Below, in pieces: positions 56,874-64,000 of a stretch of 64,000 nucleotides of DNA. A program made the position numbers and the translations under genes. Source of the DNA: Rhizobium sp. N324 (GTDB lineage Bacteria > Pseudomonadota > Alphaproteobacteria > Rhizobiales > Rhizobiaceae); contig NZ_CP013632.1 in assembly GCF_001664485.1 (NCBI RefSeq), positions 1 through 64,000 on the forward strand, given 5' to 3'. The notes below the pieces were generated by a model. The model did no database searches and had not been told where the DNA came from. It was given only the letters and a program-made list of their open reading frames with translations. Each line of letters starts with the position of its first letter. The first letter of the stretch is position 1.

Positions 56874-56895
56874 GCAGTCTTGCTCCGTGGTCGAG

Positions 56896-56920
56896 GGAAC
56901 TTCGTGCGAGGAGTGAAGTT
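56896..56920 (+). promoter_or_regulatory. EcfG/RpoE2-type general stress promoter
   Basis: GGAAC (56896-56900), 16 bases, AGTT (56917-56920), 27 bases before the start of the 79-aa gene. Confidence 0.62.
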
Positions 56921-56947
56921 GGAGAGGCATCAGCGAAGAGGCGTTAA

Positions 56948-57187
56948 ATGTCCCCCAATCCACTCATGAGCGAACCCCTTGAGGATTTTGCCTCTCGCTT
57001 GGAGGCTATGGTCGACGACGAGTTGTTCGCGACCATGAGCAAGCTCGAAAAGGCAAGCGAAGCGGCCGACGATGCAGAAGAGACCCTCGCCCGGATCGCC
57101 TTGACCGAAACCGAGATCGAGCGTCGCTATCCCGGCGAACTGCTCGCCCCGTACCGCAATTGGAAGCAAAGACAACCATTGTTGTGA
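56948..57187 (+). CDS. Small hypothetical protein, 79 aa
   Basis: A 79-aa acidic, mostly helical protein (MSPNPLMSEPLEDFASRLEAMV...), probably a coiled coil from about residue 12 to 60. No membrane segment. A second ATG (MSEPLEDF, six codons in) is possible. It has its own EcfG-type promoter and is followed 50 bases later by another small gene. No family recognised; stress induction is inferred. Confidence 0.72.
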   Translation: MSPNPLMSEPLEDFASRLEAMVDDELFATMSKLEKASEAADDAEETLARIALTETEIERRYPGELLAPYRNWKQRQPLL

Positions 57188-57237
57188 CCGCTTCGTTGAC
57201 GGCTAGATCACATAACTTCGAACAGACGGAGGCATCA

Positions 57238-57501
57238 ATGAGCAGTTCTGAGACGACGACGGACCACAAGACGATCCAGAAATGGGCGGAAAAAAGAGAT
57301 GGCAAGCCGGCCGTTATCCGCACTGGCGAAAAAGGCGGTGTGCTGCGCATCGATTTCGGGGACAAGGAAGAGGAATTCGACGAAATCGGTTGGGGCGAGT
57401 TCTTCAAGATCTTCGACGAAAACAAATTGGCTTTTCTCTATCAGGACAAGACCAGGGACGGGAAGACCAGCCGATTCAACAAATTCGTAGAGCGCGATTG
57501 A
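57238..57501 (+). CDS. Small conserved rhizobial protein, 87 aa
   Basis: An 87-aa soluble protein (MSSSETTTDHKTIQKWAEKRDGKPAV...) with GVLRIDFGDKEEEFDEIGWGEF and FLYQDKTRDGKTSRF. It resembles proteins that I recall from rhizobia and relatives, some misannotated as glucan-branching enzyme; the length rules that activity out. ACGGAGG before the ATG at 57238 supports the start. It probably shares the stress promoter at 56896. Confidence 0.78.
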   Translation: MSSSETTTDHKTIQKWAEKRDGKPAVIRTGEKGGVLRIDFGDKEEEFDEIGWGEFFKIFDENKLAFLYQDKTRDGKTSRFNKFVERD

Positions 57502-57550
57502 GCGGCCGGATGGCGACGGGGACGAGATCGTCGCGTCGCCCTACTCCGCC

Positions 57551-58351
57551 TTATTTGTTGCCGGAACCCGGCTCTGCCATTTTCGAATGCTGGTGGGCGA
57601 GCATGCTTGCCGGTGTGACATTGGCAACAGCCGCCTGCAACTTGTTCTTCCAACCGCTGACGACGTCACCTTCGCCGTCGATCATCGCGTCATAGCCGAT
57701 CCGTGCGACCTCGCCGGCATCATCCTTCTCTGCCTGGCCGATCGCCGTATCCATGAGATCGGCCCGCTTGAAGAACTCGGTCTCCGTCGCCCCCGGCATC
57801 AGGCAACTGACGGTTACGCCTGATTCCTTCAATTCCTCGCGCAAGGCAAAAGAGAAGCTGTTGATGAACGCCTTGGTGCCGTTATAGACGGCCTGATAGG
57901 AGCCGGGCATGAAACCGGCGATCGAGCCTGTCAGCAGAATGCGGCCTTGGCCGTGGCTGCGCATCTGGTTGCCGATCGCATGGATCAGATAGATCGTGCC
58001 GGTGATGTTGGTATCGACGACCTTGCGCGCCTCGCCGAAATCCTGGTCAAGGAAGCCCTTGCCGAGGCCGCGCCCGGCATTGGCCATCAGGAGATCGACC
58101 GACCGACCGCTGGCGGTGATGCGCTCGACGAGCCGATTCACGCCTTCGAGCGTCGATAGGTCGGCTTCGACGGCCTCGACTGCCGTGCCGAACTCCTTGA
58201 GATTTGCTGCTGCCAGGTTGATGCGCTCCTCATCGGCGGCAATGATGAGATCATAGCCGTCCTGTGCTGCGCATTTTGCCAGTTCGTAGCCGATGCCGGT
58301 GGATGCGCCAGTGACGACGGCGAGGCCTTTGCCTGATTGACTGCGAGCCAT
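57551..58351 (-). CDS. SDR-family oxidoreductase
   Basis: A 266-aa classical short-chain dehydrogenase. The cofactor motif is VVTGASTGIGYELA (about residues 12-25), NAG is in LLMANAGRG, Ser in LTGSIAGFM, and the catalytic YxxxK in YNGTKAF. The C-terminal part has LMPGATETEFF, fitting DltE/acetoacetyl-type SDRs. It starts 11 bases after the zinc dehydrogenase gene, so the two form a stress-promoted operon. The substrate is not visible. Confidence 0.92.
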   Translation of the reverse strand: MARSQSGKGLAVVTGASTGIGYELAKCAAQDGYDLIIAADEERINLAAANLKEFGTAVEAVEADLSTLEGVNRLVERITASGRSVDLLMANAGRGLGKGFLDQDFGEARKVVDTNITGTIYLIHAIGNQMRSHGQGRILLTGSIAGFMPGSYQAVYNGTKAFINSFSFALREELKESGVTVSCLMPGATETEFFKRADLMDTAIGQAEKDDAGEVARIGYDAMIDGEGDVVSGWKNKLQAAVANVTPASMLAHQHSKMAEPGSGNK

Positions 58352-58362
58352 GATGGGTCTCC

Positions 58363-59532
58363 TTACGGTTTCAGAACGACCTTGATGCATCCGTCCTGCT
58401 TGTCGCGGAACGTCTTGTAGAGAGCAGGCCCATCTTCCAGCGTGCCGCGATGGGTGACGACGAAGGAGGGGTCGATCTCTCCGCTTTGAATCCGCTCCAT
58501 CAATTTCGGCAGATAATGCTGGACCGGCGTCTGGGCCATCTTGAAGGTCAGGCCGCGATTGATCGCCGAGCCCATGGGGATCTTGTCGAGGAAACCGCCA
58601 TAGACGCCGACGATCGAGACCGTGCCGAAATTGCGGCAGCAGTGGATAGCCTGGCGCAGCACGTGCGGCCGGTCGGTTCCCATGAACATCGCGACCTTGA
58701 TGCGGTCTAGCCGCGAATCCCAACTGGCGGCGGCCTCGGCTTCGGTTCCGACGGCATCGATGCAGGCGTCGGCACCACGACCATCGGTCAATTCCATGAT
58801 CTTGTCGTAGATGTCCTCATCCATGAAGTCGATTGGGATGGCTCCGGCCACCTTGGCAAACGCCAAGCGCTCAGGCACGGCGTCAATGGCAATCACTCTC
58901 GCGGCGCCCAGCAGGAAAGCCGAGCGGATCGCCATTTGGCCGACGGGTCCGCAGCCCCAGATCGCGATCGTGTCGCCGGGTTGGATATTGCAGAACTCGG
59001 CTGCCATGTAGCCTGTAGGGAAAATGTCCGAAAGGAAAAGCACCTGCTCGTCGGAAAGCCCCTCCGGCACCTTGATCGGACCGACATCAGCATAGGGCAC
59101 GCGCAGATATTCCGCCTGTCCGCCGGCATAACCGCCGAGCAGATGCGAATAGCCGAACAGCCCCGCCGGTGAATTGCCCCAGAGTTTCGTCACTTTCGCG
59201 CGATCGGGGTTGGAGCGCTCGCAGCCGGAGTAGAAGCCGCGCTTGCAGAAGAAACATTCGCCGCAGGAAATGGTGAAGGGAACGACGACGCGATCGCCGA
59301 CCTTGAGCTTGGTATTGTCCTTGCCGACCTCGACGACCTCACCCATGGTTTCGTGGCCCATGACGTCGCCACTATGCATTTCCGGCATGACGCCGTCGTA
59401 AAGATGCAGATCCGATCCGCAGATCGCGCAGGCGGTGACCTTGATGATGGCGTCGCGGCCGTCCTCAACCTTAGGATCGGGAACGCTCTCGCAGCGGATA
59501 TCATGCTTGCCGTGCCAGGTCAGAGCTTTCAC
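58363..59532 (-). CDS. Zinc-dependent dehydrogenase (formaldehyde/threonine dehydrogenase-like)
   Basis: A 389-aa medium-chain dehydrogenase. The catalytic Zn ligands are in [13 protein letters not shown] and MGHETMGEV; the structural Zn site has four Cys in [16 protein letters not shown]. The NAD motif is [10 protein letters not shown] (about 194-203). This version is close to glutathione-independent formaldehyde dehydrogenase-like enzymes found with stress genes. It is first in an operon with the SDR gene, under an EcfG-type promoter at 59568-59592. Confidence 0.92.
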   Translation of the reverse strand: MKALTWHGKHDIRCESVPDPKVEDGRDAIIKVTACAICGSDLHLYDGVMPEMHSGDVMGHETMGEVVEVGKDNTKLKVGDRVVVPFTISCGECFFCKRGFYSGCERSNPDRAKVTKLWGNSPAGLFGYSHLLGGYAGGQAEYLRVPYADVGPIKVPEGLSDEQVLFLSDIFPTGYMAAEFCNIQPGDTIAIWGCGPVGQMAIRSAFLLGAARVIAIDAVPERLAFAKVAGAIPIDFMDEDIYDKIMELTDGRGADACIDAVGTEAEAAASWDSRLDRIKVAMFMGTDRPHVLRQAIHCCRNFGTVSIVGVYGGFLDKIPMGSAINRGLTFKMAQTPVQHYLPKLMERIQSGEIDPSFVVTHRGTLEDGPALYKTFRDKQDGCIKVVLKP

Positions 59533-59567
59533 GATGGTTTCTCCTCAGCAATTCTCGACGGCGCTCC

Positions 59568-59592
59568 AACCCCGGCTTGGCGCAAAAGTTCC
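59568..59592 (-). promoter_or_regulatory. EcfG/RpoE2-type general stress promoter
   Basis: On the minus strand: GGAAC (59592-59588), 16 bases, GGTT (59571-59568), 36 bases before the dehydrogenase start. Confidence 0.65.
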
Positions 59593-59741
59593 CGGAGATG
59601 CGAGGATGCCCGTCGCGTCGATCCACATGGTCGAATTGGGAAAATAGGGTGGACATCCGTTGACCTCGTCGAGGCGCTGATGTCGCAACGATCCCGTCGC
59701 GATGTCCGGCGCGACAGCCTCCTAGGAGTTGTCGGGCCGGC

Positions 59742-59766
59742 CGGAACTAACACTATCGTCTGTTGT
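59742..59766 (+). promoter_or_regulatory. EcfG/RpoE2-type general stress promoter
   Basis: GGAAC (59742-59746), 16 bases, TGTT (59763-59766), about 67 bases before the first of three small genes. Confidence 0.58.
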
Positions 59767-59832
59767 TTGGCTTATCCGGACATTCCTTCTTGTTCGAAGC
59801 AAAATCATTTTAACTCCTGATTGGAGGATGTG

Positions 59833-60054
59833 ATGAACAAACGCGCAAAGACCTTGACCGGCACGAACGAACGGCCGGAGAACGAGACAATCGCTCAAAG
59901 CGGATTCGGTATTCCTGACGACAGCGGCCCGTTGGTTGAGCCGACGGAGGCGGAAATCGACCGCGTGAAGGCTTCGCGGCTGCGCGGTCGGCGCAACGAG
60001 CTGAAGGAAGAACTCGATGAACAGACCGATCTTCCGCAGAGGGGTGCGCCATGA
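59833..60054 (+). CDS. Small hypothetical protein, 73 aa
   Basis: A 73-aa charged soluble protein (MNKRAKTLTGTNERPENETIAQSGFG...) with a helix near RVKASRLRGRRNELKEELDEQ. TTGGAGGATGTG precedes the ATG at 59833. Its stop overlaps the next start (ATGA). First of three tightly packed small genes under a stress promoter. No family recognised. Confidence 0.75.
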   Translation: MNKRAKTLTGTNERPENETIAQSGFGIPDDSGPLVEPTEAEIDRVKASRLRGRRNELKEELDEQTDLPQRGAP

Positions 60055-60248
60055 ACGAGACGAGAAATAGCTGGGACAGGGGCTTGGCCACACCGCATGA
60101 GAATGCAAAGGCGCCACGAAGGATGATGTTGTTCGTCGTGACAATTTTCGTTCTGGCTTGCGTAGCTACGCTCGCCTTTACATTGATCACCCATCCCGGT
60201 GAACCGGACGAGGCATCGCCGACGCCGGCGACGGAGCAGGCGCAATGA
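60051..60248 (+). CDS. Small single-helix membrane protein, 65 aa
   Basis: A 65-aa protein with a basic N-terminal part, one helix (about residues 25-46, MMLFVVTIFVLACVATLAFTLI) and an acidic, Pro/Ala-rich end. It overlaps both neighbours by four bases (ATGA), so translation is coupled through the trio. Function unknown. Confidence 0.75.
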   Translation: MNETRNSWDRGLATPHENAKAPRRMMLFVVTIFVLACVATLAFTLITHPGEPDEASPTPATEQAQ

Positions 60249-60418
60249 GCGCGGGCTCGGACAAAGATCCGATCCAGCGGCCGGCCTCGTCCTCCGCTGA
60301 AAAGCGCACCAGGCTCAATGCCGGGAGGATAGCGCTCATTCTGATCGGAACGGTCGGCGTCGTCGCGTTCGTCCTTTATGCCACAATCGTCCTCTATGGT
60401 CTCCTCAAGGGCACCTAG
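60245..60418 (+). CDS. Small single-helix membrane protein, 57 aa
   Basis: A 57-aa protein, MSAGSDKDPIQRPASSSAEK..., with one helix (about residues 29-52, IALILIGTVGVVAFVLYATIVLYG). It is the third gene of the small operon. Its end overlaps by four bases the convergent Gfo/Idh/MocA gene that ends at 60415. Function unknown. Confidence 0.72.
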   Translation: MSAGSDKDPIQRPASSSAEKRTRLNAGRIALILIGTVGVVAFVLYATIVLYGLLKGT

Positions 60419-61452
60419 GGGCTCTCCCATTTTTGCGCGTAGATCCGGTCGATCGCTTCTGCAACTGCGACAAATTCTTCGCATGCGATATCATAGCGCT
60501 GACCTGCAGCCAGTCGTCTCGCCCAACCAACGGCTGCCCGTCCACCCCAGTCGTCCGGCGGCTGGGTGAGCGTTTCGTGCGATGTGCCGAACAGCCTTGC
60601 GACGGTGAAATCATAGAATGATCCACCGACATTCTCGAACGAGGCGCCACCTTCGGTTCCGAAGAACTTGGCACTGATCGCTGCATCGCAGCCGGCCTGA
60701 AGCCGCCAGGAACATGTGAGGCGAATGACCGCGCCGCCGTCAAGCGTCAGCGTCGCACAGGCAAAATCCTCGACTTGGCTGCCGTCTGCAAGTCTTTCTC
60801 CGCCAGCTCTGAGTTCGCTGGTGACGGCAGTGACCGACGGAAAATCGAGGCACCATAAGGCCAGATCGATGAGGTGGACCCCGAGATCGATGACACAGCC
60901 GCCGCCCGATAGGGTCTTGTCGTAGAACCAAGGTTTATCGGGACCGTAGGCATTGTGAAAGGTCAGATCGGCTGCGAATACCTTTCCGAGAGCGTTGGCG
61001 CGAATAAGTTCATGGATCTGCTGCATGCCTTGCGTATAGCGATAAGACAGGTCGACACCCAGCAGTCGGTCGGCTGTGCTGGAGGCATCGACGACAGCCT
61101 TGACCTCGGATGCCGTCCGCCCCAGCGGTTTCTGGCAAAAGACGGCGACGCCCGCCTCAAGGGCACGGATCGACTGTTCGGCATGGGCGGCACTCGGTGT
61201 CGCGATGACGATGCCGTCGAGCTGTTGGTCGAGCAGTTCGTCGAGCCCGGCGGCAATCCGCACACCGGGAGCCAATATCTGCGCCTCCCGCGTCATCTCG
61301 GCCGAAGGATCGGCGACCGAGACAGCTTCAGCTATACCGCTGTCGAGGATTGCTTTCATCCGGTGCCGGCCGATCCATCCGACGCCGAGAAAGCCGAGTT
61401 TTATGGGTTTGACGGCCAAGGCTGCCGTCTTTGGTAAAAGCAACTCGTTCAT
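60415..61452 (-). CDS. Gfo/Idh/MocA-family oxidoreductase
   Basis: A 345-aa NAD(P)-dependent sugar oxidoreductase. The N-terminal Rossmann motif is LGFLGVGWIGRHRM (about residues 18-31); the conserved QKPLGRT carries the catalytic Lys (near 104); the C-terminal alpha/beta domain has GGCVIDLGVHLIDLALW (about 180-196) with the family's Asp and His. It overlaps the upstream dehydrogenase gene by four bases. Members act on sugars, inositols or nucleotide sugars; the substrate is unknown. Confidence 0.9.
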   Translation of the reverse strand: MNELLLPKTAALAVKPIKLGFLGVGWIGRHRMKAILDSGIAEAVSVADPSAEMTREAQILAPGVRIAAGLDELLDQQLDGIVIATPSAAHAEQSIRALEAGVAVFCQKPLGRTASEVKAVVDASSTADRLLGVDLSYRYTQGMQQIHELIRANALGKVFAADLTFHNAYGPDKPWFYDKTLSGGGCVIDLGVHLIDLALWCLDFPSVTAVTSELRAGGERLADGSQVEDFACATLTLDGGAVIRLTCSWRLQAGCDAAISAKFFGTEGGASFENVGGSFYDFTVARLFGTSHETLTQPPDDWGGRAAVGWARRLAAGQRYDIACEEFVAVAEAIDRIYAQKWESP

Positions 61453-62438
61453 CGATATTGCACCAGCGCCTTGAGAAAACCGTCCGGGCGGTCGCGCGTG
61501 GTGTTCAGCGCTTCATCCAGGCTTTCCAGTGGATAGACGTGCGTGTAAAGCGGCTGCGGATCGATCCGCCCCTGGCGCACAGCCTCGATGGCCTCCCGAA
61601 TGCCCTGCATATACACGGCCGGGTCGCGCTCATGGGCATTGATGACGTCGAGGCCGCGCCAGTTCCACAATTGCATGTTCACCTGGCGAGGCCCATCCTG
61701 ATGATAGCCGGCGACGATCAATCGCCCGCGTTCCCTGGTGAGCTCGCCTGCCAGGTCGAGCGGCCATTGTTTGCCCACGGCCTCGATGACGCGGTTGCAG
61801 AGATTGCCGTCCGTCAGCGTTTTGACGTTCTCGATGATGCGCCAATGATCGTCCATGAAAATCGTTTGGGCTGCTCCCATCCTTCTTGCCACCTCAAGCG
61901 AATAGGCCCGGCGTGAGATGGCGATCACCCGCGCTCCGGCGGCGGCTGCAAGCTGCGTGAGAAGGGCGCCGAGAAAGCCGATGCCGATGATGGCGACGAT
62001 CTGGCCGCGTTCGATATTGCTGCGGCGGAAGATGTTCATGGCGCACCCAAGCGGTTCGCCCGGAAACGGTTTGCCGTCCAATTCTCGGGGCAGTGCCGCA
62101 ACCATCGAGGCATCGGCGATGTCGTGCGTGGCGTAGGCATGGTAGGAAAGAGCCGCGACGCGGTCCCCGACCTGCAGGCCGGCAACGTCGCTGCCCATAT
62201 GATCTATGACGCCCCAGCCTTCATGGCCCAGTCCGCCGGCCTCCGTCGGGAAGGTCATCCATTCGGGTCCTGCCCATGGGGTGAGGTTCGATGCGCAGAC
62301 GCCGCAGCCTTCCAAGCTGATCCTGACTTGGCTGGGACCGGGTTTCGGCAGGGCGCGCGTCTCGACCGCGAGTTGCCCCGGGCCCGTTACGATCGCAGCG
62401 CGCATGAGATCGGCCGTCGGCCTTGCCGCAATGTCCAT
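61449..62438 (-). CDS. Zinc-type medium-chain dehydrogenase
   Basis: A 329-aa MDR protein. Zn-site residues are in GCGVCASNLTPW (Cys) and GGLGHEGWGV (His-Glu); the structural Cys lobe of classical alcohol dehydrogenases is absent, so it belongs to the shorter polyol/BchC-like type. The NAD fold is IIGIGFLGALLTQLA (about 160-174). The start MDIAARPTADL at 62438 is supported by GGAGGAG. First of a two-gene operon under an EcfG-type promoter, divergent from the epimerase gene. Confidence 0.88.
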   Translation of the reverse strand: MDIAARPTADLMRAAIVTGPGQLAVETRALPKPGPSQVRISLEGCGVCASNLTPWAGPEWMTFPTEAGGLGHEGWGVIDHMGSDVAGLQVGDRVAALSYHAYATHDIADASMVAALPRELDGKPFPGEPLGCAMNIFRRSNIERGQIVAIIGIGFLGALLTQLAAAAGARVIAISRRAYSLEVARRMGAAQTIFMDDHWRIIENVKTLTDGNLCNRVIEAVGKQWPLDLAGELTRERGRLIVAGYHQDGPRQVNMQLWNWRGLDVINAHERDPAVYMQGIREAIEAVRQGRIDPQPLYTHVYPLESLDEALNTTRDRPDGFLKALVQYR

Positions 62439-62465
62439 CAGATCTCCTCCAGGTGGCATCATTCG

Positions 62466-62490
62466 AACTGCGGCCCGTTCGAAGAGTTCC
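62466..62490 (-). promoter_or_regulatory. EcfG/RpoE2-type general stress promoter
   Basis: On the minus strand: GGAAC (62490-62486), 16 bases, AGTT (62469-62466), 28 bases before the dehydrogenase start. Confidence 0.65.
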
Positions 62491-62546
62491 GGGGGAAGTC
62501 AAAGAAGTCATAGATGATGAAGTCAATAAAGATGTCATTGATGAAG

Positions 62547-62571
62547 GAACTTTTCCATGAACGCTCGGTTC
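62547..62571 (+). promoter_or_regulatory. EcfG/RpoE2-type general stress promoter
   Basis: GGAAC (62547-62551), 16 bases, GGTT (62568-62571), 45 bases before the epimerase start. It is back to back with the promoter at 62466-62490. Confidence 0.65.
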
Positions 62572-62616
62572 GGCCGCTATCTCTGAAGCAAATTGTTCAA
62601 CCGGACGGACCCAATA

Positions 62617-63720
62617 ATGATGATTTTGATAACAGGGGGGTGCGGCTTTATCGGCCGCCATGTCGCTGAAGAACTTCTCAAAAACGGCTATAAGGTGCGT
62701 GTTTTCGATGCGCTCATTGATCAGGTTCACGCCGATGCGGAGGTAAGCGTGCCCGACGGTGCGCAGGTCGTCCGAGGCAATGTCATGGACAAGGACGCGG
62801 TCCGCTCGGCGCTTACCGACGTCGACGGCGTCATTCATCTTGCCGCCGAGGTGGGTGTTGGGCAATCGATGTACGAGATAGCCCGCTACGTCGGCAGCAA
62901 TGACCTCGGGACGGCTGTGCTGTTGGAGGCAATGATCGGCCAGCCGGTTCAGAAAATCGTCGTCGCCTCCTCGATGAGCGTCTATGGCGAAGGGCTCTAT
63001 TTGACTGAAGATGGTCAGCGGAACGGCTCTGTCAGGCGCCGCGCCCATCGTCTGAAGCAAGGCAGGTGGGACCCAGTTGGACCGCACGAGGAGCAACTCA
63101 TGCCGATCGCCACCGACGAGGAAAAACCCGTTGACCTCGCCTCCATATACGCTCTGACAAAATACGCTCAGGAAAAGCAGGTCCTGATCTTCGGTGAAGC
63201 CTACGCCAAGGACGCCGTCGCGTTGCGGCTCTTCAATGTCTTCGGCGCCGGGCAGGCGCTCTCCAACCCCTATACTGGCGTGCTTGCAAATTTCGCCTCC
63301 AGACTTGCCAACGGGCAGCCGCCGATGATCTTCGAGGATGGCAGGCAACGGCGCGACTTCGTCCATGTGCGGGATGTGGCGACGGCTTTCCGCCTGGCGT
63401 TGGAAAAGCCGGCGGCAGCCGGTCACGTGATCAACATCGGCAGCGGCCAGGCCTATTCGATCGCCGATGTCGCGGCGCTTCTCGCCGACGCCATGGGCGT
63501 GCCCGATATCAGCCCCGACATCATGAACAAGGCTCGCTCCGGCGACATCCGAAATTGTTTTGCCGATATTTCGAAAGCCCGCGAACTGCTTGGTTTCGAA
63601 CCGAGATACCGACTTGAGAATGCGCTTGGTCCGTTCGCCGCCTGGGTCCGTCAAACCGGCGCGGTCGACCGCGGCGCCGAGATGAAGCGTCAACTGGAAG
63701 AGCGGGGGCTGGTTTCATGA
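62617..63720 (+). CDS. NAD-dependent nucleotide-sugar epimerase/dehydratase
   Basis: A 367-aa extended SDR enzyme. The cofactor motif is ILITGGCGFIGRHVA (about residues 3-17); DALIDQVH follows the second strand; HLAAEVGVGQSM and VASSMSVYGEG (Ser) are family blocks; the catalytic YALTKYAQEK has the YxxxK form. RDFVHVRDVA and NIGSGQAYSI are conserved near the C-terminus. It resembles dTDP- or UDP-glucose 4-epimerase/dehydratase. Its stop overlaps the next start (ATGA). It is driven by the stress promoter at 62547. Confidence 0.92.
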   Translation: MMILITGGCGFIGRHVAEELLKNGYKVRVFDALIDQVHADAEVSVPDGAQVVRGNVMDKDAVRSALTDVDGVIHLAAEVGVGQSMYEIARYVGSNDLGTAVLLEAMIGQPVQKIVVASSMSVYGEGLYLTEDGQRNGSVRRRAHRLKQGRWDPVGPHEEQLMPIATDEEKPVDLASIYALTKYAQEKQVLIFGEAYAKDAVALRLFNVFGAGQALSNPYTGVLANFASRLANGQPPMIFEDGRQRRDFVHVRDVATAFRLALEKPAAAGHVINIGSGQAYSIADVAALLADAMGVPDISPDIMNKARSGDIRNCFADISKARELLGFEPRYRLENALGPFAAWVRQTGAVDRGAEMKRQLEERGLVS

Positions 63721-64000
63721 AGAAAATCGGCTCTGGACGGCCTACCAAGCAGGAGACGAGGCAGTTCGGCTTCGTCGAGTGGTTCCGACCGGGGGAGCGC
63801 GAGCGGACAGAAGCCGTGCTGCCGGATATTCTGGCAAGCGGCGCCAGTCATCTGCGAACACACCTCTCCTGGGCCGAATACTTGGCACCCGGCGGCCAGC
63901 AATGGTTCGATTGGCTGATCCCGCGCGTTGGAGCGCAAATCGATCTTCTACCTTGCATCCATTACACACCGCCTTCGCTCTCGCGAACGGGCAGGTCGTC
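63717..64000 (+). CDS. Glycoside hydrolase-like protein (beta-xylosidase-like), partial
   Basis: The first 94 codons of a gene that runs off the window. The sequence FGFVEWFRPGERERTEAVLPD is followed by LRTHLSWAEYLAPGGQQWFDWLIPRV and LLPCIHYTPPSLSRTG. This fits a TIM-barrel glycoside hydrolase of the GH39/beta-xylosidase-like type recalled from rhizobia. The start is the ATG overlapping the epimerase stop. It should be in the same stress-promoted operon. The activity is uncertain because the catalytic residues are outside the window. Confidence 0.7.
   Translation, partial: MKKIGSGRPTKQETRQFGFVEWFRPGERERTEAVLPDILASGASHLRTHLSWAEYLAPGGQQWFDWLIPRVGAQIDLLPCIHYTPPSLSRTGRS

Noticed and set aside
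57238..57501. 1,4-alpha-glucan branching enzyme label for the 87-aa protein
   Set aside because: The protein is far too short and has no glycoside hydrolase motifs.

Overview
The window looks like a replicon of a fast-growing Rhizobium of the R. etli/R. leguminosarum group. The evidence is the high-GC alphaproteobacterial coding, a complete glycerol ABC-transporter locus in the rhizobial order (glpR, glpD, glpS, glpT, glpP, glpQ, glpU, glpV, glpK), an LPS gene pair resembling the plasmid-borne lps-beta1/lps-beta2 genes of R. etli, a ROSE RNA thermometer before an hsp20 gene, and many promoters of the rhizobial EcfG/RpoE2 general-stress type. The density of ABC transporters and sugar-acid catabolism suggests a megaplasmid. 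That, and the species, are inference. No insertion sequence, CRISPR array, rRNA or tRNA was recognised.

Layout. 1-5.4 kb: an unrecognised gene, then a short initiating sugar-phosphate transferase, a membrane nucleotide-sugar 4,6-dehydratase and an O-antigen-ligase/polymerase-like protein (LPS). 5.7-6.5 kb: two small stress-type genes. 6.5-9.6 kb: hexuronate catabolism (GntR regulator, UxuA) and an aldose-epimerase-like protein. 9.6-13.7 kb: an ABC-F ATPase and small proteins. 13.8-17.9 kb: a decayed acetyltransferase, a divergent LysR/EamA pair, a DUF4334 protein and a promoter-terminator pair with no gene (candidate sRNA). 18.2-19.1 kb: thermometer-controlled hsp20. 19.3-29.4 kb: the glp locus. 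29.5-34.1 kb: a CUT2 sugar ABC operon on the minus strand. 34.5-35.4 kb: an Xre/RES toxin-antitoxin pair. 35.5-39.4 kb: a relatively AT-rich polysaccharide module (pyruvyltransferase, flippase, acyltransferase). 39.3-51.8 kb: a catabolic cluster on both strands (iron alcohol dehydrogenase, PdxA2, Asp-box protein, DapA-family aldolase, complete Dpp/Opp-type ABC transporter, four-carbon acid sugar kinase, GntR regulator). 51.9-64 kb: a stress island with small proteins, an isoaspartyl methyltransferase, an APC transporter, dehydrogenases, and a divergent carbohydrate-modifying cluster that continues past the window.

How it fits together. The glp genes import glycerol, phosphorylate it and oxidise glycerol 3-phosphate to DHAP. 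Their two ATPases carry complementary defects, so the pair should have one good ATP site. The 39-52 kb cluster looks like import of a glycoside or sugar acid followed by aldol cleavage and a four-carbon-acid route to DHAP. Nine promoter-like GGAAC-N16/17-NGTT sites stand before genes in the window, seven of them between 52.9 and 62.6 kb, which marks that end as a general-stress-response island including an uncharacterised sugar cluster.
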